Shown here piece by piece: positions 36,628 to 45,605 of a DNA stretch of 64,000 nucleotides. Source of the DNA: Paraglaciecola sp. GTDB taxonomy: Bacteria > Pseudomonadota > Gammaproteobacteria > Enterobacterales > Alteromonadaceae. The stretch's first letter is position 1. Every line of letters starts with the position of its first letter. The stretch lies in contig JAACSL010000001.1 in the NCBI GenBank assembly GCA_009993955.1, positions 1 through 64,000 on the forward strand, given 5' to 3'. The translations under genes were made by a program, and so were the position numbers. The notes under the pieces were generated by a model that did no database searches, was not told where the DNA came from, and worked only from the letters and a program-made list of their open reading frames with translations.

Positions 36628-36735
36628 TTTTTTGATTCTATTTGGATAAAAACATCGAAATTTGACTGTTCAGAGTTGTTTAGCTTACAGCTGTTCGCTA
36701 AATTACAGCCTGACTTTAATAACGCAGTTTATACA

Positions 36736-37254
36736 ATGACACTACAACAAAACAGTTTTAACCGAGATGATCTTTTAGCATGCAGCCGTGGTGAACTTTT
36801 TGGACCGGGCAATAGCCAATTGCCAGCGCCAAACATGTTAATGATGGATAGAATTGTCGAAATTTATGAAACCGGCGGTGAATTTGATAAGGGCTATATC
36901 CTTGCAGAATTAGATATCACACCTGACCTATGGTTTTTCGATTGCCATTTTCCTGGTGATCCGGTTATGCCAGGTTGTTTGGGGCTAGATGCCATGTGGC
37001 AGTTGGTTGGGTTTTTCCTTGGCTGGTGTGAAGGCCCGGGTAAAGGACGTGCATTAGGTGTAGGTGAAGTGAAATTCACTGGTCAAATCTTGCCTACGGC
37101 CCAAAAAGTCACGTATCGCATCGATATGAAGCGAGTGATCAAACGCAAATTATTTATGGGCATGGCGGATGGAACGGTTGCTGTTGATGGCAGAATCATC
37201 TACCAAGCTAAAGATTTAAAAGTGGGGTTATTTCAAGATACCAGCAGTTTTTAA
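36736..37254 (+). CDS. fabA: 3-hydroxydecanoyl-[acyl-carrier-protein] dehydratase/isomerase
   Basis: 172 residues from ATG at 36736, the exact family length; an open frame upstream to 36490 runs through the divergent gene and is not used. It dehydrates 3-hydroxydecanoyl-ACP and isomerises the product, the branch point to unsaturated fatty acids. Catalytic H71 in [21 protein letters not shown] and D85 are present. Convergent with rmf, its neighbour in E. coli too. Confidence 0.97.
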   Translation: MTLQQNSFNRDDLLACSRGELFGPGNSQLPAPNMLMMDRIVEIYETGGEFDKGYILAELDITPDLWFFDCHFPGDPVMPGCLGLDAMWQLVGFFLGWCEGPGKGRALGVGEVKFTGQILPTAQKVTYRIDMKRVIKRKLFMGMADGTVAVDGRIIYQAKDLKVGLFQDTSSF

Positions 37255-37271
37255 GCTTTACCAAAGGCGCA

Positions 37272-37296
37272 TAAAACAAAGCCCTCAAAAGGGGCT
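37272..37296 (-). terminator. Terminator between convergent rmf and fabA
   Basis: Read on the minus strand AGCCC-CTTTTGA-GGGCT followed by TTGTTTT. It fits a Rho-independent end for rmf, 6 bp past its stop; it may also slow fabA transcription from the other side. Confidence 0.7.
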
Positions 37297-37302
37297 GAAT
37301 AC

Positions 37303-37479
37303 TTATCTGTTGGTCAAACCTAAACTTCGATCACCTATGGCCTCTCGCCATCCCCCTAACCATTCTGAGCGTACTTCAGACGTTTGGAAAGGACATATTT
37401 CTTTTGAACGTCCAGCGATACCTGCTTGGTAGCCTTTGGCATGCGCTCTGGATAACTTGTCTCTTTTTTGTCTCTTCAT
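37303..37479 (-). CDS. rmf: Ribosome modulation factor
   Basis: 58 residues from ATG at 37479 (MKRQKRDKLSRAHAKGYQAG). An upstream frame to 37536 has no homologous N-terminus and is dropped. RMF pairs 70S ribosomes into hibernating 100S particles in stationary phase. GIAGRSKEICPFQT and WLGGWREA match E. coli RMF closely. Adjacent to fabA as in E. coli. Confidence 0.96.
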   Translation of the reverse strand: MKRQKRDKLSRAHAKGYQAGIAGRSKEICPFQTSEVRSEWLGGWREAIGDRSLGLTNR

Positions 37480-37710
37480 TGAGTTTCCTCTTGTGACATA
37501 TGGAAGAATGACGGACTGCTGATCTCGCAAGCACATTGCGCATCAACCAGTCACACTATAGAGATAGTGGATGCTTGGATTTGGTTCAATATCAATTAAA
37601 TTTTATAGTCATTGACATTCACTAACTTGTTGAAAAAATGGTCGTTTGTACTATAAATTTTTTTCTTCTAAAAACCATGAGTTTGGCGGATTAAAAGCAT
37701 ATTCCAGAGA

Positions 37711-37739
37711 AAATAAAGCCCGTCACGGAGACAGGCTTT
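37711..37739 (-). terminator. Terminator after the DUF3466 gene
   Basis: Minus strand AAAGCC(T)GTC-TCCGT-GAC(G)GGCTTT followed by ATTTTC, about 30 bp after the stop at 37770. Stem is GC-rich with a single bulge-like mismatch; a moderate Rho-independent terminator. Confidence 0.65.
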
Positions 37740-37769
37740 GTATGGGTCTATTTATCGCCTCATTTAAGC

Positions 37770-39434
37770 TTATTGGCGAAAGCGACGAAATCCTAAACCA
37801 AGCAACAACATGCCTAACATCCAAGTTAAACTTGCGCCTTGGCGCTCACGATTATCATTGTCAATCACGTCACACGAATCTACCGAGCCACCTGGAATGG
37901 GGATAAGTTTGACCGCTTTAACCACTTCAGCGGTGACCTGTACACCATCATCATCCAGCACAACATTGCCACGTACATCCTTTTTCAGGCCTTTAACCAC
38001 AGCCGTGGCCACTATCTCGTCGTTATCATTTATGCCATTGGCTTGAACAATGGTGTAGGGAGAATCACACGCTAACAAACTGCTTAATCCACTGAAGCTT
38101 TGGGTAGCGACGTTATACACAAAACCTTCTGTACGGCGTACACCAATGGAAGCCTCTACTTCACCATAACCTACCACAAGATCATTATTGTTGATGGCCG
38201 TAGCCTGGCTTGATGAACCTAAGAAAAAGTCATTGGGAAAAGACGTGGTATCAGCGGCAATATCATGCACAAAGAACTTTCTGCGAGTCACCCCATTGAC
38301 CTGTTTTGTGCCATAACCCACAACAATGTCGTGATTATTAATATCCGTGGCCGTGCTAGCTCTTAGCTCATCATCAGGATTGATGGTTGATACTTGATCA
38401 TCGATATAGATGGCTGCTGCCGTGGTTAAAAACTCTGTATCTTGATACAGCGCGGGTGATTCACCCACGGCAATACCGTTATCATTAATGGCGACAGCTG
38501 TGCCCGAGAATCGTCTGGTATCGTCATCATCCGGTGTCAGCAATAAACCAAGTGCTTTGGTGCTAATGACATTACCTTGATCATCAAGCTGCCATATTAA
38601 GCCTCGACGCTGTGCGTAGGTGCTAGTGCCTTTACCTATACTCAGATTTAAACTGCGTTGGCAAGATTCAACAGGAATATCTCCACGTTGTGTCTCGTCA
38701 AGACAGTTATCCACACTGGTCTGAAAAGCCTCAGAGGCAAGTTCAGTGGTGCCATAACCAACAACTTGAAGATTATTGTTAATATCAAAGGCATCGCTCT
38801 GCCCACCCGCGATTACCATCGGCGGGGCAAGTTCAACCGTTGTTCCATTGATATTGGCAAAAGCCCGCGTGTAAAACGTATTCACCACATAGGTAACTTC
38901 TGACTCATCAACCCGTGTGTAGGGGACTTTGAAAAAGCCACCTTGCCCTACGCCAACCGTGTCGCCAAATTCATTAATACCACGCACATTGGTACTGGTA
39001 GAACGCATGTAGGCATTGGTATCTGGGTTGATATTATCGAATACATGTAGCAAGGCATAGTCATCTTCAGTTGCTAGGTAACTGTTGATTGAGGCAAATT
39101 GCTGAAAAAATTGGTTTTCTGCATTACCGCTGATAAATGCGTATAACAAGGTGTAATCGTCGTTATTCAGATCACCAGCTTTAGCGGCTTCGATGTCCGT
39201 TAAATTATCAATCAACGATTGCAGTTCAAAGTTAATCAAGGATACATCAATGGGTAAGTTAAATAAGTTTTGCACATTTAACGTCACCTCACCGTTGCTA
39301 TTAATATCCGTTGGATAAGAACTAATACCCTCATCGGCTACGGGTAACTCAACGACTCTGTACGTGGCACTTTGGGCTGTGGAAACCGCTAACAGGGAAA
39401 ATGACAGTGCGGCTGCCAACCTAGTTTTTTTCAT
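37770..39434 (-). CDS. DUF3466 family exported protein with HAF-like repeats
   Basis: 554 residues. A signal peptide (KKTRLAAALSFSLLAVSTAQSA) starts it. The body has at least six repeats of the type A/D-I-N-x-N-x-x-V-V-G (FDINNNLQVVGYG, AINDNGIAVGE, DINNHDIVVGYG, AINNNDLVVGYGE, GINDNDEIVA), as in HAF-repeat beta-propeller-like extracellular proteins. The C-terminus is a short hydrophobic helix followed by Arg residues (LTWMLGMLLLGLGFRRFRQ), which looks like a sorting tail of the GlyGly-CTERM/rhombosortase kind. Function unknown; probably surface-attached or released. It lies between uup and rmf, where E. coli has pqiABC. Confidence 0.8.
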   Translation of the reverse strand: MKKTRLAAALSFSLLAVSTAQSATYRVVELPVADEGISSYPTDINSNGEVTLNVQNLFNLPIDVSLINFELQSLIDNLTDIEAAKAGDLNNDDYTLLYAFISGNAENQFFQQFASINSYLATEDDYALLHVFDNINPDTNAYMRSTSTNVRGINEFGDTVGVGQGGFFKVPYTRVDESEVTYVVNTFYTRAFANINGTTVELAPPMVIAGGQSDAFDINNNLQVVGYGTTELASEAFQTSVDNCLDETQRGDIPVESCQRSLNLSIGKGTSTYAQRRGLIWQLDDQGNVISTKALGLLLTPDDDDTRRFSGTAVAINDNGIAVGESPALYQDTEFLTTAAAIYIDDQVSTINPDDELRASTATDINNHDIVVGYGTKQVNGVTRRKFFVHDIAADTTSFPNDFFLGSSSQATAINNNDLVVGYGEVEASIGVRRTEGFVYNVATQSFSGLSSLLACDSPYTIVQANGINDNDEIVATAVVKGLKKDVRGNVVLDDDGVQVTAEVVKAVKLIPIPGGSVDSCDVIDNDNRERQGASLTWMLGMLLLGLGFRRFRQ

Positions 39435-39461
39435 GTAAAGTCCTGCTTACTGCTTGTGTGG

Positions 39462-41402
39462 TTAGAGCATACTCTCTAACTCATCCCATCTGGCGTAACA
39501 TGCTGCCAAAGCACTTTCTTCTTTAGCCAGATCTGCGAGGGTTTGAGCTGAGTTTGTTGCGTCTTGTTTAAAAAATTCTGGGTCATTAACTTGAGCTTGC
39601 AACGCTGCTACCTGTTGCTCTAAGGTCTCAATTTTTAAAGGTAACGATTCTAATTCATGTTGTAATTTAAACGACAGTTTTTTGCCTTTTGGGCTGTTTT
39701 TTTGCTGATCTTGACCAACTACAGCTGAATGTGGCTGATTATCTCCGCTTTTAGGACTGTCTGAACGCTTATTAGTTGCAGTGTCACTCAGTTTTTTTGT
39801 TGCTTGCTGAGCATACCATTGATAGATATCGCTGGTACCACCAACAAACTCCCTTACTTCACCTTGACCTTCAAAAAATAAACTCATGGTCGCCACATTG
39901 TCGACAAACTCGCGATCATGACTGACCAAAATGACGGTGCCTGGATAATTTGACAAGGTATCTTCTAACAATTCTAAAGTCTCAACGTCCAAATCATTGG
40001 TTGGTTCATCGAGGATCAACAAATTACTGGGTTTTAACATCAGTTTTGCCAGTAACAAACGATTCTTCTCACCGCCCGATAATGATTTAACCGGTGAGTT
40101 AACACGTTCAGGAATAAACAAATAGTCTTGTAAATAACTCATAACATGCTTGGTACGCCCATTTACCGTGACTTCACGTTTACCTTCAGCAATGGCGTCG
40201 ATCACTCGCTGCTCACCGTCCAACTGTTCTCGATGTTGATCGAAATAAGCCACTTCTAAATTGGCACCGCGTTTCACCTCCCCCGAACTGGGATGTAAAT
40301 CTCCAAGCAACAATTTAATCAAAGTACTCTTACCACAGCCGTTGGGCCCAACTAACGCGAGTTTTTCGCCACGCAGTAAGGTCGTGGTCAATGACTTCAC
40401 AATCAAGTTTTCACCTATTTGATAATGCAGGTCGGTGGTTTCAAACACTATTTTGCCTGAATTACGCGCTTCACTAACACTCACTACCGCTTTACCTTGG
40501 CGATTGGCGCGTTGTGAACGCTCCATGCGTAGGGCTTTTAAGGCTCTAACTCGCCCCTCGTTGCGGGTACGACGTGCCTTTATACCTTGCCTGATCCACG
40601 TCTCTTCTTGGCTTAACTTTTTGTCAAATAACGCGTTTTGATTTTCTTCTACTTCAAGATCCTTGGCTTTTTGGTCTAAGTACGCTTGATAGTTACCGGG
40701 ATAACTGACCAGATTGCCACGATCCAAATCAATAATACGCGTGGCCACTTTTCGAATAAAAGCACGATCGTGACTGACAAACACCACGGCACCTGAGTAG
40801 GCGTTGACTGCGTCTTCCAACCAACTGATCATGGTAATGTCTAAATGGTTTGTGGGCTCATCCAACAGCAATATATGGGGATCACTGACCATGGCTTTTG
40901 CCAAAGCGGCTTTACGGCGCCAGCCACCTGATAAACTGCTCAATTGCACGGCTGCATCTAGATTTAAACTAGTGAGTACCTGTTGGATGCGTTGCTCAAA
41001 CTGCCAACCATTGTGATGGTCAAGTTTGTGTTGCAATTGCTCCAATTTGTTGAGATTAGCTTGTGAAGGGTCATCGGTGACGAGTTCAATTTGATGAAAA
41101 TAGGCCTTTAAGTAGTCTCCTACTTCGGCCAAACCCTCGGCAACATAGTCAAATAAACTGCACTCAACACTCATGGGTGGATCTTGCGGTAGCCGAGAAA
41201 TCTTAATATCAGAGGTCACAATGCGTTGACCATCATCCAGCTTGACTTCTCCGGCAATCACTTTCAATAAAGTTGATTTACCCGAGCCATTTCGCCCTAC
41301 CAAACACAGCCGTTCCTGTGGATGGATGACTAAATCGATACCATTAAGTAAGGGAGGGTGCCCCAGAATAATACTGGCATTTTTTAACTGTAATAAACTC
41401 AA
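39462..41402 (-). CDS. uup: ABC-F ATPase Uup
   Basis: 646 residues from TTG at 41402, which overlaps the stop of the glutaredoxin-like gene and gives the usual N-terminus (SLLQLKNASIILG); an ATG at 41441 is the alternative. Soluble protein with two ABC domains: Walker A GRNGSGKST and GPNGCGKST, signatures LSGGWRRKAALAKA and LSGGEKNRLLLAKL, Walker B ILLLDEPTNHLD and LLILDEPTNDLD, with the ABC-F linker between. The C-terminal coiled coil (LKLQHELESLPLKIETLEQQ region) binds DNA in E. coli. Acts in ribosome/ DNA-intermediate maintenance. Confidence 0.92.
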   Translation of the reverse strand: MSLLQLKNASIILGHPPLLNGIDLVIHPQERLCLVGRNGSGKSTLLKVIAGEVKLDDGQRIVTSDIKISRLPQDPPMSVECSLFDYVAEGLAEVGDYLKAYFHQIELVTDDPSQANLNKLEQLQHKLDHHNGWQFEQRIQQVLTSLNLDAAVQLSSLSGGWRRKAALAKAMVSDPHILLLDEPTNHLDITMISWLEDAVNAYSGAVVFVSHDRAFIRKVATRIIDLDRGNLVSYPGNYQAYLDQKAKDLEVEENQNALFDKKLSQEETWIRQGIKARRTRNEGRVRALKALRMERSQRANRQGKAVVSVSEARNSGKIVFETTDLHYQIGENLIVKSLTTTLLRGEKLALVGPNGCGKSTLIKLLLGDLHPSSGEVKRGANLEVAYFDQHREQLDGEQRVIDAIAEGKREVTVNGRTKHVMSYLQDYLFIPERVNSPVKSLSGGEKNRLLLAKLMLKPSNLLILDEPTNDLDVETLELLEDTLSNYPGTVILVSHDREFVDNVATMSLFFEGQGEVREFVGGTSDIYQWYAQQATKKLSDTATNKRSDSPKSGDNQPHSAVVGQDQQKNSPKGKKLSFKLQHELESLPLKIETLEQQVAALQAQVNDPEFFKQDATNSAQTLADLAKEESALAACYARWDELESML

Positions 41403-41635
41403 GTGAGAAACTCTGTCAATTGTTGCAAGTCGAAAGGCCATCCCAGTTCACTGTCATCAGTGTGACGTTTAAGTACTGGAATTCTGGCCCCATAAAGGTG
41501 GTAGAGCTGATGCGAACTTTTCACGTCTATCAGCGCTACTGCATAATTTTTTGTTAAATGGCATTGCTGTAACAACGCCTTTGCATCATCGCAAAGACAG
41601 CATTGTTGACCGGTATAAAATGATAAATTCTGCAT
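41399..41635 (-). CDS. Glutaredoxin-family thioredoxin-fold protein (DUF836-like)
   Basis: 78 residues. Short thioredoxin fold with the redox motif CCLC (TGQQCCLCDDAKALL), a cis-proline in GARIPVLKR and the C-terminal WPFDLQQLTEFL. The family is predicted to handle dithiol exchange, with no defined partner. It sits between rlmKL and uup; 16 bp separate it from rlmKL, and its stop overlaps the uup start, so the three form one operon. Confidence 0.85.
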   Translation of the reverse strand: MQNLSFYTGQQCCLCDDAKALLQQCHLTKNYAVALIDVKSSHQLYHLYGARIPVLKRHTDDSELGWPFDLQQLTEFLT

Positions 41636-41651
41636 GAAGTCTTCTAAGCGT

Positions 41652-43757
41652 CTACTGTGGCTTTTTAGTGAATAACCAACAATGATGGATCTTAGGGTTA
41701 CGCTGGAAGTCTTCTGCTAAGGTCAATTGGTTCCAATCTGTGACGCTTAATCCTAAGCCTTCAACACTTGGCCCATCCAATTTAAACGAGCGCAGATTAT
41801 TGGAAAAGATGATCTCTCCCCCGTCCGTCAAACAACGTACCGCATCAGCCAATAGCCCAAGGTAGTCTCGTTGTACATCCCAAGTGTCTTCCATTCGTTT
41901 AGAATTAGAAAATGAAGGGGGATCAATAAAAATGAGATCATACTTGTGACGATGCTGTTTTAGCCAAGTCAAACAATCTGCTTGCACAAAATCATAAGCG
42001 CCTGAGAGTTTATTGGCACGGAAATTATCCTTAGCCCAATCAATATAGGTGTTCGACATGTCTACCGTGGTAACCGAACTCGCCCCACCTAAAGCGGCAT
42101 GCACAGACACACTGCCGGTATAGGCAAATAAATTAAGGACGTTTTTGCCACGGGATTTTTGCTGAACTAATTGGCGCGTAATTCTGTGATCTAAAAATAA
42201 ACCCGTATCTAAATAGTCTTTTAAATTTACGATTAATATGGCGCCATTTTCATGCACCGTCATCGTTTGCTTTAATTGCGCCACTTTTTGATATTGATTC
42301 TTGCCTTTTTGTTGTTCGCGTACTTTAAGTACGATGTGCTCTGGATCAATGCCGGTTACCTGCGGTAGCGCTTGCATGACTTCGTGCAAACGCTTTTTGG
42401 TCAGGGCTTCTGGAATGTTTTTGGGCGCGGCATACTCTTGCACCACTAGCCAATCAGCGTAACGATCGACAGCCACGTTATACTCAGGCAAATCGGCGTC
42501 ATACAAGCGATAGCAATTAGTATTCTGTTTTTTTAACCATTTTGCTAAACGTTGGGTATTTTTGCTTAACCGATTAACGAAGTCGCCTTGAATGAGTTTT
42601 GTCTCACGTTCTTGGCAGTTTGCTTCATCTAACTCAAAGTTAACCAACTGGCATTCCAACTTGCCGTTCATCAATTGGTATTCTTTTTTGGCCACCAATT
42701 TCATTTGTCTGAGCAAATCTCTGTTAGCGGTTAGTAGCGATAAGTGCCAATTTTTATACTGCTGTTTGAGGTGTTTGCCCCACTGCTGAAACAAAGGTAT
42801 CAGGGCATTTACTTCACTTAAACGCTCTCCATAGGGAGGGTTACTTACCATATAGCCTGTTTGAGCCTCAGCTAGCGTTAACTGAGCGGCATCTGCGTGA
42901 CTAAACTGAATCAGGTCGATTACCCCAGCGGCACGAGCGTTGTCTTTTGCAATCGCCAGGATGCCACCATCTGTATCGCTGGCATAAATAGGTGCTGTGG
43001 GCGATATTCTTTTAGCCATGGCCTCGGCCGTAAGTGTTTGCCAAAGCGCAGGTTGATGTTGTTGCCAAGCAGAAAATCCCCACTGCTGACGCTGCAGGCC
43101 CGGGGCAATATGACTGGCCATAAGCGCGGCCTCAATGACAATCGTGCCACTGCCACACATAGGATCGAGCAAAGGCAAGTGCATATTACTCGCCCAACCA
43201 CTGCGGATTAACATGGCACAAGCGATATGCTCTTTCACCGGAGCGGCACCTGTTTTGCCACGATAATGGCGCTGGTGAAGACTGCGGCCAGTTAAATCGA
43301 GGTAAACAGTCAAATTATCACGCCACAATCTGGCATGAATACGAATATCTGGATTAATTTTACTGACGGTTGGCCGTTGTTCATAAAAGGTTGAAAATTG
43401 ATCAACAATGGCATCTTTTATTTTTAACGCCCCAAACTGGGTATTATTAATTTGCTGATTGGTGCCATTAAAATCCACCACAAAACTGTGCTGTAAACTG
43501 AAGTGACTGGGCCAATTTACCTGATCAGCTATCTTGTATAAATCATCAGCTTCTTTTACCGGTCCGTCGCTGAGTTTTAGCAAAACGCGATTGGCGAGTC
43601 TGGACCACAAACAAATTTGATATGCTTGTTCTAACTCCCCCACCAGAATGACCTGACCAGGTTTAGATTTTAGGGGGGCTTCTGGACATATTGTTGCCAG
43701 TTCAGCCAATAATAATTCATCAAGGCCTTTTGCCGTGGTGATCAAAAACTCAAACAT
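41652..43757 (-). CDS. rlmKL: Bifunctional 23S rRNA methyltransferase RlmKL
   Basis: 701 residues, practically the E. coli length. An N-terminal THUMP domain (about 45-155), then the RlmL domain with the catalytic NPPYGERL that makes m2G2445, then the RlmK domain with the SAM site LFAYTGSVSVHAALGGA and IDPPSFSNSKRM that makes m7G2069. Fusion is normal for gammaproteobacteria. First gene of the rlmKL-grx-uup run, downstream of zapC. Confidence 0.95.
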   Translation of the reverse strand: MFEFLITTAKGLDELLLAELATICPEAPLKSKPGQVILVGELEQAYQICLWSRLANRVLLKLSDGPVKEADDLYKIADQVNWPSHFSLQHSFVVDFNGTNQQINNTQFGALKIKDAIVDQFSTFYEQRPTVSKINPDIRIHARLWRDNLTVYLDLTGRSLHQRHYRGKTGAAPVKEHIACAMLIRSGWASNMHLPLLDPMCGSGTIVIEAALMASHIAPGLQRQQWGFSAWQQHQPALWQTLTAEAMAKRISPTAPIYASDTDGGILAIAKDNARAAGVIDLIQFSHADAAQLTLAEAQTGYMVSNPPYGERLSEVNALIPLFQQWGKHLKQQYKNWHLSLLTANRDLLRQMKLVAKKEYQLMNGKLECQLVNFELDEANCQERETKLIQGDFVNRLSKNTQRLAKWLKKQNTNCYRLYDADLPEYNVAVDRYADWLVVQEYAAPKNIPEALTKKRLHEVMQALPQVTGIDPEHIVLKVREQQKGKNQYQKVAQLKQTMTVHENGAILIVNLKDYLDTGLFLDHRITRQLVQQKSRGKNVLNLFAYTGSVSVHAALGGASSVTTVDMSNTYIDWAKDNFRANKLSGAYDFVQADCLTWLKQHRHKYDLIFIDPPSFSNSKRMEDTWDVQRDYLGLLADAVRCLTDGGEIIFSNNLRSFKLDGPSVEGLGLSVTDWNQLTLAEDFQRNPKIHHCWLFTKKPQ

Positions 43758-43870
43758 TCACACTACCTTTACGCTAAATCGGCGGCGATTATACGGTAAT
43801 TGCTGGCGTGACGCATATTTAAAAGCCCGTCAAGGCTGATTTATTTACGACAATAGATTAAGTAAGCAGC

Positions 43871-44398
43871 TCAGGCGCGACAACTGACAGCGTAACTCGC
43901 AGGCAAGTACGGGGAGAGACGATTACGGGCGACTTTGACTACACTGAATTGGCTCAGGCTTTTGTGATCACTGATGGGCAAGCTTTCACTCAAAACCATC
44001 ACCGTCACCACCTCTACCTCATGGTGCAAGATAAGCACATCAGCTCTTCCGAAGGTATTTTCTAATTTAGCTAGTTGATGATAGGAGCCAGAATAGCCCT
44101 GCTCGTCAAAATACCAACTTTTCAACGCTACTGGCTTATGGAAACTTTGTGCTGCTACTGCATTTAACACCACTTCAGTCAGTTTTGGTGTGCTCAAGAC
44201 TAAACCACTGTCTTCAATACTGGCAGCCAAACTTAAGTAACAATTGTAATCTTCTAAACTGAAAGCGATTGGCTGCTTGGGTAAATTTAAACAGTGCTTG
44301 CTGCCGTAGGCTGTCTTAAAACACAGCTCATCACCCAACGACAACATCAACTGTTGTTCATCACAAAACCAATACCATTGTGTCGTTGGGGTGAGCAT
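43871..44398 (-). CDS. zapC: Cell division protein ZapC
   Basis: 175 residues from ATG at 44398, preferred over frames starting at 44410 or 44467 because it fits the E. coli length (180) and removes a basic cysteine-rich tail. ZapC stabilises FtsZ bundles at the Z ring. QWYWFCDEQQLMLSLGDEL and EVVLNAVAAQSFHKPVALKSWYF align with the E. coli protein's WRWYYDEEHDRMML and ELVLNALVA...KSWHF blocks, and the end VVKVARNRLSPYLP matches IKIMNDRLKP. Location between pyrD and rlmKL is the same as in E. coli. Confidence 0.85.
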   Translation of the reverse strand: MLTPTTQWYWFCDEQQLMLSLGDELCFKTAYGSKHCLNLPKQPIAFSLEDYNCYLSLAASIEDSGLVLSTPKLTEVVLNAVAAQSFHKPVALKSWYFDEQGYSGSYHQLAKLENTFGRADVLILHHEVEVVTVMVLSESLPISDHKSLSQFSVVKVARNRLSPYLPASYAVSCRA

Positions 44399-44525
44399 AT
44401 CGCTATACATCTCTTTTGCTAGATTAGGGCAAAAACGTTGACAAAACCTAACACAGCTTAGCGACAAAAATAACGCCTTTTTTCATAATTATTTACGCTA
44501 TCAGCGTTTGATCGAGGGTTGATCT

Positions 44526-45533
44526 TTATAAAGCATTTACGATCTCTTTGATCACTTGAGGCCCCTTGTAGATCAATGACGTATACAGTTGGATCAAACT
44601 CGATCCTGCGTCGATCCGCGCTTTTGCCGTGGTCGAATCGTGTATGCCACCGACCCCAATAATTGGCATGGCGCCCTTTAAAACCGTGCTTAAACGCTGG
44701 GCAACATAGAGACTTTTTTCAGTTAGCACTGCCCCACTTAAGCCACCTGCTTCATCGGCATATTGTTGCCCCGCTACCAACTGACGATCGAGTGTTGTAT
44801 TGGTGGCAATTACCCCATCGATCTGAGCAGAGATCAACGCATCGGCCATATTATCAATTTCAGCATCACTAAGATCTGGCGCGATCTTCACTAACACGGG
44901 TTTATAGCTACCATGGATATCAGCCAGTTTTGCTTGCTCGTCTTTGAGCCCTTTCAGCAAAGCATGAAGCGCCTGCCCATGTTGTAGATTGCGCAGACCG
45001 GGCGTATTGGGCGATGAGATATTGATGGTTACATAGCTGGCATGTTCATACACTTTTTGTAAACAACTGATGTAATCTACCAACGCTGCTTCTTCAGGGG
45101 TGTCTTTGTTTTTACCGATATTGATACCCAAGATGCCGCGATACTTGGCTTTTTTGACATTGTTAACCAAGTTATCAACACCCTTATTATTAAATCCCAT
45201 GCGATTAATGATCGCCTGCCCTGCCGGTAAACGAAACATCCTTGGTTTGTCGTTGCCCAGTTGCGCACGAGGGGTCACGGTGCCAATTTCAATAAAACCA
45301 AAACCCATGGCAGCAAAGGCATCGATGCATTCACCATTTTTGTCTAATCCGGCGGCTAAACCCACCGGATTTTTGAACTGCAGACCAAACACCGTGCAAG
45401 GCTTATCTTCCAGGTTTTGTTTATACATTAACGCCAAAGGAGTGTGTTGGCTGCGACGTAACCAGTTCATGGAAAAATCGTGACTCCACTCTGCATCTTG
45501 AGTGAAAAGGGCTTTTTGGATCAGTGTATACAT
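44526..45533 (-). CDS. pyrD: Dihydroorotate dehydrogenase (quinone), class 2
   Basis: 335 residues, E. coli PyrD is 336. Membrane-associated FMN enzyme that oxidises dihydroorotate to orotate with quinone as acceptor. The N-terminal helix for quinone is present; [17 protein letters not shown] and [20 protein letters not shown] bind FMN, the catalytic serine is in [12 protein letters not shown], and [31 protein letters not shown] closes the site. It lies upstream of zapC on the minus strand, as in E. coli. Confidence 0.96.
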   Translation of the reverse strand: MYTLIQKALFTQDAEWSHDFSMNWLRRSQHTPLALMYKQNLEDKPCTVFGLQFKNPVGLAAGLDKNGECIDAFAAMGFGFIEIGTVTPRAQLGNDKPRMFRLPAGQAIINRMGFNNKGVDNLVNNVKKAKYRGILGINIGKNKDTPEEAALVDYISCLQKVYEHASYVTINISSPNTPGLRNLQHGQALHALLKGLKDEQAKLADIHGSYKPVLVKIAPDLSDAEIDNMADALISAQIDGVIATNTTLDRQLVAGQQYADEAGGLSGAVLTEKSLYVAQRLSTVLKGAMPIIGVGGIHDSTTAKARIDAGSSLIQLYTSLIYKGPQVIKEIVNAL

Positions 45534-45551
45534 GCTGTTTTCTCGTCACAT

Positions 45552-45585
45552 AAAAAAAAGCCCTGGTGTTATTGACCAGGGCTTT
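45552..45585 (-). terminator. Rho-independent terminator of gdhB
   Basis: Minus strand AAAGCCCTGGT-CAATAAC-ACCAGGGCTTT followed by a run of Ts. An 11-bp stem with a long T-tract, 20 bp past the gdhB stop; it separates gdhB from pyrD, so pyrD needs its own promoter in the small gap. Confidence 0.93.
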
Positions 45586-45605
45586 GCAGATTAACTTGTT
45601 GCTAA

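Noticed and set aside
36490-36735. N-terminal extension of FabA
   Set aside because: The extension is antisense to the small basic protein gene; ATG at 36736 gives exactly the family length.
37646-37906. Plus-strand frame of 86 codons between rmf and the DUF3466 gene
   Set aside because: It runs across the terminator at 37711-37739 and into the antisense strand of the DUF3466 gene; no binding site and no family pattern.
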